A program made the position numbers and the translations under genes. The notes below the pieces were generated by a model that was not told the origin of the DNA, searched no databases, and saw only the letters and a program-made list of their open reading frames with translations. DNA of 8,767 nucleotides from Pseudomonadota bacterium (GTDB taxonomy: Bacteria; Myxococcota; Myxococcia; Myxococcales; Myxococcaceae): the NCBI GenBank assembly GCA_023424585.1, contig JAFADT010000133.1:1-8767 (forward strand). Reading direction: 5' to 3'. Positions 1-5,055 of this stretch are shown here, piece after piece; within the stretch, counting starts at the first letter, position 1; each line of letters begins with the position of its first letter.

Positions 1-1
1 C

Positions 2-418
2 TTCGTGCTCAAGCGCGCCTGGGACTACGGCGGCAAGGCCGTCTTCCTGGGCCGCTCCGTGGGCACCGTGCCCTACGAGGAGCGCGTGAAGGGCGCCTAC
101 GGCGAATCCCACACGTGGGCCCAGCTGTGCGAGCGCGCCGCCTCGGACACGCAAGGCGGCGGCTTCGTGGTGCAGGAGCGGGTGGACACGCAGCCGGAGG
201 ACCACCTGCTCTGCGGGACGAACCAGGTGCTGCCCACGTCCTTCTTCGTGGATTACTCGGCGTATGCGTCTGTTGGGCTCGGGAAGCAGCCCGCGTGGGG
301 CGGGGTGTGCCGTGGGTCCATGTCGGAGATCGTCAACATCGTGGGCGGCGGGGGGGTGCTGCCGCTCATCACGACGGAAGTCGCGTCGAAGCTTTTGGTG
401 GCCTGGAAGGCCCTTTAA
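2..418 (+). CDS. ATP-grasp-like protein, C-terminal fragment (5' end outside window)
   Basis: The reading frame is open from the first base of the window to TAA at 416-418, so the visible 138 residues are the C-terminal end of a longer protein. Seen: an early FVLKRAWDYGGKAVFLGR stretch (lysine followed by YGGK), a central FVVQERV segment, then a GG..CRGS....NIVGGGG block before the stop. Known of the family: a lysine plus Gly-rich loop, a Q-E-x-V nucleotide-contact strand, and a late Arg...Asn...GGG block binding Mg and phosphate are typical of ATP-grasp ligases, especially the circularly permuted or glutathionylspermidine-synthase-like types. Inference: this is the catalytic end of a carboxylate-amine or peptide-type ligase with unknown substrate. 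The GTG at position 5 is an internal valine, not a start. The BI-1 gene follows 73 bases downstream on the same strand, and nothing shows a functional link. Confidence 0.55.
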   Translation, partial: FVLKRAWDYGGKAVFLGRSVGTVPYEERVKGAYGESHTWAQLCERAASDTQGGGFVVQERVDTQPEDHLLCGTNQVLPTSFFVDYSAYASVGLGKQPAWGGVCRGSMSEIVNIVGGGGVLPLITTEVASKLLVAWKAL

Positions 419-474
419 GGCGTCCTCCAGGGGTCCTCGTTAAAGAGACGCCGGGGCGAAGGTGGCTCCGGCTT

Positions 475-483
475 GAAAGGAAA
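475..483 (+). promoter_or_regulatory. Ribosome binding site of the BI-1 gene
   Basis: A GAAAGGAAA stretch lies 8 bases before the ATG at 492. It is a modest Shine-Dalgarno match (AAAGGA) and supports that start over later in-frame codons. No clear promoter was seen in the 73-base gap between the upstream gene and this one. Confidence 0.5.
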
Positions 484-491
484 CGGAACAC

Positions 492-1208
492 ATGGCGTGG
501 GAATCTTCAGGCGGGTGGCAGAGCGGGCAGGCGAGCTCGGTGGATGACGTCCTCGTGCAGGAGTCGCAGCGCGCGTTCATGTCGCGCGTGCATGGCTGGA
601 TGTTCGCGGGCCTGGCGCTGACCGGCGTGATGGCGATGGTGACGCTCGCCAACGAGGCGCTGCTGCGCGTGGCGGTGCAGAACCGGATGGCCCTGTTCCT
701 GGTGGAGCTGGGCGTGGTGTTCTTCCTGTCCATCCTGGCGCCCAGGCTGTCCGGCGCGGTGGCCTCGGTGCTGTTCCTGGCCTACGCGGCGCTCACGGGG
801 GTGACGCTGTCGGTGCTCTTCCTCATCTACACGGCCGGCTCCATCGCCCAGGCGTTCTTCGTCACGTCGGCGACGTACGGCGCGATGGCCATCTACGGCA
901 CGGTCACCAAGAAGGACCTGAGCGGCTGGGGCACGTTCCTCTTCATGGGGCTCGTGGGCATCGTCATCGCGGGCGTGGTGAACCTCTTCGTCCACAGCAG
1001 CGCCGTGTCCTTCGTGAGCGCGTGCGCGGGCGTGCTCGTGTTCGCGGGCCTCACCGCCTACGACACGCAGAAGCTGCGCGAGTACCACGCGGGCACCGGC
1101 TTCCAGAGCACGGCGACGGTGAGCATCGTGGGCGCGCTCACGCTCTACCTGGACTTCATCAACCTGTTCCTCTCGCTGGTGCGCCTGATGGGCAAGCGCC
1201 GCGACTAG
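492..1208 (+). CDS. Bax inhibitor-1/YccA family integral membrane protein
   Basis: This 238-residue protein has the usual length of bacterial BI-1/YccA/YbhL proteins. A hydrophilic Gly/Ser/Gln-rich tail (residues 1-30) is followed by seven hydrophobic segments at about 36-53, 66-84, 88-112, 117-138, 148-166, 171-190 and 209-232, and a short basic end (GKRRD). Family hallmarks are visible: FVTSATYGAMAIYG in helix 4, GLTAYDTQKLRE after helix 6, and LYLDFINLFLSLVRL in helix 7. D191 and D221 correspond in position to the buried aspartate pair that gates the pH-sensitive calcium leak of Bacillus YetJ. That homology is established family knowledge, and activity here is inferred. The likely location is the inner membrane. 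The physiological role of bacterial members (calcium leak, FtsH-associated quality control in YccA) is not settled, so no gene symbol is given. The gene converges on the ferredoxin gene with 60 bases between stops. Confidence 0.93.
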   Translation: MAWESSGGWQSGQASSVDDVLVQESQRAFMSRVHGWMFAGLALTGVMAMVTLANEALLRVAVQNRMALFLVELGVVFFLSILAPRLSGAVASVLFLAYAALTGVTLSVLFLIYTAGSIAQAFFVTSATYGAMAIYGTVTKKDLSGWGTFLFMGLVGIVIAGVVNLFVHSSAVSFVSACAGVLVFAGLTAYDTQKLREYHAGTGFQSTATVSIVGALTLYLDFINLFLSLVRLMGKRRD

Positions 1209-1252
1209 CTCCAGGCGGCGGGGTTCAACGCGGTTCCCCAGGGCGGGGCGCG

Positions 1253-1282
1253 AGGCGGAACATCGCCTTCAGCGCTCCGCCT
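1253..1282 (+). terminator. Possible terminator hairpin after the BI-1 gene
   Basis: AGGCGGA (1253-1259) can pair perfectly with TCCGCCT (1276-1282) around a 16-base loop. The stem is followed on the plus strand by TTCTTGTTG, which is T-rich but not a clean U tract. It overlaps the last codons of the convergent ferredoxin gene. The long loop and weak tail make this tentative. Confidence 0.3.
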
Positions 1283-1604
1283 TCTTGTTGAAGGGCATCA
1301 GGAGCCGCTCCACGGGGCGGCCCTGCACCAGGTGCTCCTCCACGATGGCGGGCACGTCCTCCACCTTCACGCCGCCGTACCAGGTCCCCTCCGGGTAGAC
1401 GACCACGGAGACGCCGAAGGCGCACGTGTCCACGCAGCCCGCCGCGTTGGCGCGCATGCGGCCCTTGAGCCCGCGCTTGTCGAGCTCCTCCTTGAAGGCG
1501 GCCCGCACCTCCTCCCCCCCCTTGGTGGCGCAGCACCCCTTGGGGTGACCGTCCGGACGGCGGTTGGTGCAGACGAAGACATGGCGCTGGAAGGGAGGCG
1601 GCAT
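1269..1604 (-). CDS. Thioredoxin-like [2Fe-2S] ferredoxin
   Basis: This is a 111-residue soluble protein. Seen: it starts with a HVFVCTN strand, and its cysteines lie at 12, 24, 25, 57 and 61. C12-x12-C25-x31-C57-x3-C61 fits the cluster-ligand spacing of thioredoxin-fold [2Fe-2S] ferredoxins (the Aquifex Fdx4 and Clostridium pasteurianum type, also found in NuoE and hydrogenase subunits). The GCVDTCAFGVSVVVYPEGTWYGGV block is the characteristic second half, and C24 is an extra neighbouring cysteine. Known role: low-potential electron carrier in the cytoplasm; the partner is unknown here. The start is supported by a strong Shine-Dalgarno. A run of eight G on the coding strand (plus-strand 1514-1521) encodes KGG just after the CC pair. 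The gene is divergent from nrdJ, but no direct link to ribonucleotide reduction is shown, since class II enzymes use their own cysteine thiols. Confidence 0.88.
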   Translation of the reverse strand: MPPPFQRHVFVCTNRRPDGHPKGCCATKGGEEVRAAFKEELDKRGLKGRMRANAAGCVDTCAFGVSVVVYPEGTWYGGVKVEDVPAIVEEHLVQGRPVERLLMPFNKKAER

Positions 1605-1610
1605 GGTTCG

Positions 1611-1617
1611 CCTCCTA
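1611..1617 (-). promoter_or_regulatory. Ribosome binding site of the ferredoxin gene
   Basis: On the minus strand TAGGAGG lies 6 bases upstream of the ATG that ends at 1604. It is a near-perfect Shine-Dalgarno and fixes the start codon. Confidence 0.85.
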
Positions 1618-1627
1618 ACGCGACCGT

Positions 1628-1643
1628 GCGTCGAAATCGACGC
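1628..1643. promoter_or_regulatory. Perfect 7+2+7 inverted repeat upstream of the ferredoxin gene
   Basis: GCGTCGA (1628-1634), AA, then TCGACGC (1637-1643) form a perfect dyad whose near edge is 23 bases before the ferredoxin start codon and 10 bases before its Shine-Dalgarno. The two-base centre is too tight for an RNA hairpin to close fully, so a protein operator is the simpler reading. The binding protein is unknown and chance is possible in GC-rich DNA. Confidence 0.35.
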
Positions 1644-1899
1644 CGCCGTTCAGCAGGCGGCCGGCCAGCCCGCCCCTCCCCGGCTGCCTTGCCGCGGGGG
1701 CATGACCGCGCTCCTCCGCTCGCCACACAGACTGGCAGCAAACATCCGCGAGTGATCACGAGCGCTTGGACGCGCCCCCTGCGTTGCCCGGCCGTCACCA
1801 CACTGTCATGACGATACGTTGCCAGCCACAGCAGCCATTGCCACCCGGGCGAGGGTTATTAGATCAGCCTTGGGCGCGGCTCCGGACGCCTGAGAATGT

Positions 1900-1915
1900 C
1901 CACCAAATGAAGTGT
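1900..1915 (+). promoter_or_regulatory. NrdR box, distal (weaker) copy
   Basis: CCACCAAATGAAGTGT matches the published NrdR consensus (acaCwAtATaTwGtgt) at 11 of 16 positions by hand count, with a complete right half (AGTGT). Its start lies exactly 31 bases before the start of the second box. That is the three-helical-turn phasing known for paired NrdR sites. Alone it would be weak; its spacing gives it weight. Confidence 0.6.
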
Positions 1916-1930
1916 GTAAGCGGCGCCCTG

Positions 1931-1946
1931 ACACTAGATATAGGGG
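1931..1946 (+). promoter_or_regulatory. NrdR box, proximal (strong) copy
   Basis: ACACTAGATATAGGGG matches the NrdR consensus at 13 of 16 positions, including the ACAC left end and the ATAT core. NrdR is the zinc-finger/ATP-cone repressor that senses ATP/dATP and controls ribonucleotide reductase genes, including class II nrdJ in Streptomyces. The site lies 239 bases upstream of the nrdJ start, in the expected position for a box controlling the nrdJ promoter. Confidence 0.72.
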
Positions 1947-1957
1947 AATAGGGGATG

Positions 1958-1986
1958 TTGACGGACCCCACCAGCGATCATATGGA
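1958..1986 (+). promoter_or_regulatory. Candidate sigma-70-type promoter for nrdJ
   Basis: TTGACG (1958-1963) and TATGGA (1981-1986) are separated by 17 bases. The -35 matches TTGACA at 5 of 6. The -10 matches only the first three bases of TATAAT and lacks the conserved last T. It would place the start of transcription near 1993, with the NrdR boxes just upstream of the -35. An alternative -10 inside the proximal NrdR box (TAGATA, 1935-1940) has no good -35 partner. Confidence 0.35.
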
Positions 1987-1989
1987 TCC

Positions 1990-2008
1990 GCCCGCCCGGC
2001 GGGTGGGC
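1990..2008 (+). other. Leader hairpin 1 upstream of nrdJ
   Basis: GCCCGCCC (1990-1997) can pair with GGGTGGGC (2001-2008) across a 3-base loop, giving eight pairs with one G-U wobble. There is no T tract after it, so it is not a normal intrinsic terminator. It sits at the predicted 5' end of the nrdJ mRNA, where it could stabilise the transcript. Confidence 0.45.
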
Positions 2009-2029
2009 AGTCAGGCCCGGGCCCGGATT

Positions 2030-2048
2030 CCAGCGGCGGCCCCGCTGG
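2030..2048 (+). other. Leader hairpin 2 upstream of nrdJ
   Basis: CCAGCGG (2030-2036) pairs perfectly with CCGCTGG (2042-2048) across a 5-base loop. It lies about 20 bases after hairpin 1, with the palindrome GGCCCGGGCC (2014-2023) between them, so the leader is strongly structured. The function is unknown. Confidence 0.45.
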
Positions 2049-2170
2049 CGCCTGCCCATCCCGGACCATCCCAACGCCACCGTCCCCGTACCTGGAACTG
2101 ATCAACGGATCCTCTGGGATCTCGCGGCGTTGGCCATTTTGCAAACTTTGCATCAGCACTCTCAGTGAAT

Positions 2171-2177
2171 CTGGAGG
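2171..2177 (+). promoter_or_regulatory. Ribosome binding site of nrdJ
   Basis: CTGGAGG ends 8 bases before the ATG at 2186. This decides the start: the upstream in-frame GTG at 2165 would add seven residues, has no Shine-Dalgarno of its own, and would place this site inside the coding sequence. Confidence 0.85.
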
Positions 2178-2185
2178 CGGGCGTC

Positions 2186-4990
2186 ATGGAGAAGGAACTG
2201 AGCGGGAAGCCGGTGGTGGGGGGCAGGGAGTCGCGGCGCGGCGGACGCGCGAAGGGCAAGGCGGCGGTGGCCTCCACGGGGCTGACGGTGGAGCGCTTCT
2301 TCACGACGCCCGGCGTGGACCCGGCGGACGAGCTGGCGTGGGAGTACCGCAGCGCGAGCATCAAGGGCGAGGACGGCAAGGTCGTCTTCGACCAGAAGGA
2401 CATCGAGGTCCCCAAGTCCTGGTCGATGCTGGCGACGAACGTCGTGGCGTCGAAGTACTTCCGGGGCACGCCCGGCACGCCCGAGCGGGAGACGAGCGTG
2501 CGCAAGCTGGTGGCGCGCGTGGTGGACACCCTCACCCGCTGGGGTGAGGCGGGGCACTACTTCGCGTCGGCGGTGGACCGCGAGGCGTTCCACGCGGAGC
2601 TGACGCACCTGCTGTTGCGCCAGAAGGCGGCGTTCAACTCGCCCGTCTGGTTCAACGTGGGCGTGGAGGAGCACCCGCAGTGCTCGGCGTGCTTCATCAA
2701 CAGCGTGGACGACAGCATGGAGTCCATCCTGGGGCTGGCGCGCACGGAGGGCATGCTCTTCAAGTACGGCAGCGGCACGGGCTCCAACCTGTCTACCATC
2801 CGCGGCAGCAAGGAGTTGCTCGCGGGCGGAGGCACGGCGTCCGGCCCGGTGTCGTTCATGCGCGGCTTCGACGCGTTCGCGGGCGTCATCAAGAGCGGCG
2901 GCAAGACGCGGCGCGCGGCGAAGATGGTCATCCTCAACGCCGACCACCCGGACATCCTCGAGTTCATCCGCTGCAAGTCGAGCGAGGAGAAGAAGGCCTG
3001 GGCGCTCATCGAGGCGGGCTACGACCCGTCCTTCAACGGCGAGGCCTACGGGTCGGTGTTCTTCCAGAACTCCAACAACTCCGTGCGCGTCACCGACGAC
3101 TTCATGAAGGCGGTGGTGAACGACGGCCCGTGGCAGACGCGCGCGGTGCGCGACGGCCAGGTGATGGAGACCTACAGGGCCCGGGAGGTGTTCCGAGAGA
3201 TCGCCGAGGCGGCGCACCTGTGCGGCGACCCGGGCCTCCAGTACGACACGACGGTGAACGCGTGGCACACGTGCTCCGGCACGGCGCGCATCAACGCGTC
3301 CAACCCCTGCTCCGAGTACATGTTCCTGGATGACTCGGCCTGCAACCTGGCGTCGCTGAACCTGATGCACTTCCGCACGCTGGAGGGTGGCTTCGACGTG
3401 GCCGCCTTCAAGCACGCGGTGGACGTGGTGCTGCTGGCGCAGGAGATCATCGTCGGCTTCAGCCGCTACCCCACCGAGCGCATCGCGAAGAACAGCCACG
3501 ACTACCGTCCGCTGGGCCTGGGGTACGCGAACCTGGGCGCGCTGCTGATGGCGTCTGGCCTGCCCTATGACTCGCCCGCGGGCCGCAACCTGGCGGGGGC
3601 CATCACCTCCCTCATGTGCGGCGAGGCGTACGCGATGAGCGCGCGCATCGCGGAGAAGCAGGGCGCGTTCGCGGGCTACGGCAACAACGCGGAGCCCATG
3701 CTCGGCGTCATCCGCAAGCACCGCAAGGCGGCGTACCAGCTGCCGGTGGCCGGCGTGAGCGAGGAGCTGCACGCGGCGCAGAAGGAGGCGTGGGACGACG
3801 CGCTGGCGCGCGGCATGGAGCACGGCTACCGCAACAGCCAGGTGACGGTGCTGGCGCCCACGGGGACCATCGGCTTCATGATGGACTGCGACACCACGGG
3901 CATCGAGCCGGACATCGCGCTGATCAAGTACAAGAAGCTGGTGGGCGGCGGCATGCTGAAGATCGTCAACCAGACGGTGCCGCTGGCGCTGGAGAAGCTG
4001 GGCTACCCGCAGACGCAGGCGCAGGACATCATCGCGTACCTGGACAAGCACGACACCATCGAGGGCGCGCCGCACCTGAAGCCGGAGCACCTGCCGGTGT
4101 TCGACTGCGCGTTCAAGCCGTCCAAGGGCCAGCGCAGCATCCACTGGATGGGCCACATCGAGATGATGGCCGCGACGCAGCCGTTCCTCTCCGGCGCCAT
4201 CTCCAAGACGGTGAACATGCCCAACGACGCCTCGGTGGAGGACATCGAGAAGGCATACATCGAGGCGTGGCGCAGCGGCCTGAAGGCCATCGCGGTGTAC
4301 CGCGACGGGTGCAAGCGCACGCAGCCGCTCAACACGTCACAGGACAAGGCCCCGGAGGCCCGCCGCGCGGTGTCCGAGCCCGCGCCCGCCGTGACGCCCG
4401 AGCCCAAGGCGCTGCGCCGCCGGCTGCCGGACGAGCGGCAGTCCATCACGCACAAGTTCTCCATCGGCGGCCACGAGGGCTACCTGACGGTGGGCATGTA
4501 CGAGGACGGCAAGCCGGGCGAGCTCTTCGTGGTGATGGCGAAGGAGGGCTCGGTGGTGAGCGGCCTGATGGACAGCTTCGCCACCAGCGTGTCGCTGGCG
4601 CTCCAGTACGGCGTGCCGCTCCAGGTGCTGGCGGACAAGTTCTGCCACACCCGCTACGAGCCGAGCGGCTTCACGGGCAACCCGGCCATCCCCATCGCGA
4701 AATCCATCACCGACTACATCTTCCGGTGGCTGTCGCTGAAGTTCCTGCCCACGGAGCCCTGCGCGGACGACGTGGAGGTGACGCCGGTGGAGGACACCCG
4801 TCCGGAGCCGGTGACGCAGGCGGCGGTGCCGGCCCAGGCGGGGACGCTGCAGCTGTCCGCGATGAACTCGCGCAGCACGTACCTGAACCAGGCGGACGCC
4901 CCGCCCTGCCACCAGTGCGGCGCCATCACCGTGCGAAGCGGCGCCTGCTACAAGTGCACGAACTGCGGCACGACGACGGGCTGCAGCTGA
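2186..4990 (+). CDS. nrdJ: Adenosylcobalamin-dependent (class II) ribonucleotide reductase
   Basis: This 934-residue enzyme reduces ribonucleotides (probably diphosphates) to deoxyribonucleotides for DNA synthesis, using adenosylcobalamin to make the active-site thiyl radical, so it needs neither oxygen nor a small subunit. Seen: a basic Gly/Ala/Arg/Lys-rich tail (1-30); the N-terminal RNR domain (from about 32, LTVERFF); SACFIN with C169, the likely first redox cysteine; NPCSE with N373, C375 and E377, the radical-bearing cysteine and its partners; C386 in SACNLASLNL, the likely second redox cysteine; and PTGTIG at 558-563, the substrate-phosphate loop. A Pro/Ala/Arg linker (about 716-755) precedes a TSCPD-type domain (about 756-855). 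A second linker follows, then a Cys-rich tail (C908, C911, C921, C924, C927, C933) that probably holds a metal knuckle and the thiol pair that re-reduces the active site. No ATP-cone is visible at the N-terminus, so overall dATP shut-off by that domain is not expected. Length and order fit the long NrdJ family. NrdR boxes upstream indicate dNTP-responsive control. Confidence 0.96.
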   Translation: MEKELSGKPVVGGRESRRGGRAKGKAAVASTGLTVERFFTTPGVDPADELAWEYRSASIKGEDGKVVFDQKDIEVPKSWSMLATNVVASKYFRGTPGTPERETSVRKLVARVVDTLTRWGEAGHYFASAVDREAFHAELTHLLLRQKAAFNSPVWFNVGVEEHPQCSACFINSVDDSMESILGLARTEGMLFKYGSGTGSNLSTIRGSKELLAGGGTASGPVSFMRGFDAFAGVIKSGGKTRRAAKMVILNADHPDILEFIRCKSSEEKKAWALIEAGYDPSFNGEAYGSVFFQNSNNSVRVTDDFMKAVVNDGPWQTRAVRDGQVMETYRAREVFREIAEAAHLCGDPGLQYDTTVNAWHTCSGTARINASNPCSEYMFLDDSACNLASLNLMHFRTLEGGFDVAAFKHAVDVVLLAQEIIVGFSRYPTERIAKNSHDYRPLGLGYANLGALLMASGLPYDSPAGRNLAGAITSLMCGEAYAMSARIAEKQGAFAGYGNNAEPMLGVIRKHRKAAYQLPVAGVSEELHAAQKEAWDDALARGMEHGYRNSQVTVLAPTGTIGFMMDCDTTGIEPDIALIKYKKLVGGGMLKIVNQTVPLALEKLGYPQTQAQDIIAYLDKHDTIEGAPHLKPEHLPVFDCAFKPSKGQRSIHWMGHIEMMAATQPFLSGAISKTVNMPNDASVEDIEKAYIEAWRSGLKAIAVYRDGCKRTQPLNTSQDKAPEARRAVSEPAPAVTPEPKALRRRLPDERQSITHKFSIGGHEGYLTVGMYEDGKPGELFVVMAKEGSVVSGLMDSFATSVSLALQYGVPLQVLADKFCHTRYEPSGFTGNPAIPIAKSITDYIFRWLSLKFLPTEPCADDVEVTPVEDTRPEPVTQAAVPAQAGTLQLSAMNSRSTYLNQADAPPCHQCGAITVRSGACYKCTNCGTTTGCS

Positions 4991-5014
4991 GCGCCACCGC
5001 GGTCATGCCGTGAG

Positions 5015-5050
5015 GAAGGGCTCCGGGGCGTCCAGGCTCCGGGGCCCTTC
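5015..5050. terminator. Hairpin terminator between convergent nrdJ and the repeat-protein gene
   Basis: GAAGGGCTCCGG (5015-5026) pairs with CCGGGGCCCTTC (5039-5050) in a 12-pair stem with one G-U wobble and a 12-base loop. It begins 24 bases after the nrdJ stop and lies 5 bases beyond the stop codon of the minus-strand gene, so it could serve both. The plus side is followed by GTGTTT; neither side has a long U tract, as is common in GC-rich bacteria. Confidence 0.7.
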
Positions 5051-5055
5051 GTGTT

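Larger units (their letters stand above)
1605..2185. other. 581-base divergent intergenic control region
   Basis: No convincing protein gene was found here; the short open frames have no ribosome binding site and no family resemblance. The right-hand part (about 1800-2165) is visibly richer in A and T than its surroundings. The region carries a dyad near the ferredoxin start, an NrdR-like box pair, a possible promoter, two leader hairpins, short palindromes (GTGATCAC at 1752-1759, GTCATGAC at 1805-1812, GGCCCGGGCC at 2014-2023) and a cluster of seven GATC sites. No known riboswitch was recognised. Confidence 0.8.

Noticed and set aside
1638..1654. LexA-like site (ends in CGTTCAGC, similar to the myxobacterial LexA half site)
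   Set aside because: Only the right half fits the consensus as I recall it; the left half is poor, and the site lies over 500 bases from nrdJ.
1820..1870. Possible cobalamin riboswitch (GCCATTGCC...CGGGCGAGG resembles part of a B12 box)
   Set aside because: The conserved core elements of the cobalamin riboswitch are not found in order. Such switches usually control B12-independent alternatives or B12 uptake rather than nrdJ.
1766..1951. Small 61-residue open frame in the control region
   Set aside because: No ribosome binding site, it overlaps the NrdR boxes, and its composition resembles random GC-rich translation.
2165..2185. Upstream GTG start for nrdJ
   Set aside because: The CTGGAGG ribosome binding site lies downstream of this GTG and 8 bases before the ATG at 2186, so the ATG is the start.
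2162..4156. 664-residue open frame antisense to nrdJ
   Set aside because: It is His/Arg/Val-rich without domain resemblance, and arises from the third-position GC bias of nrdJ on the opposite strand. nrdJ itself is unmistakable.
3616..5013. 465-residue plus-strand frame overlapping nrdJ
   Set aside because: Arg/Gly/His-rich out-of-frame shadow with no ribosome binding site.
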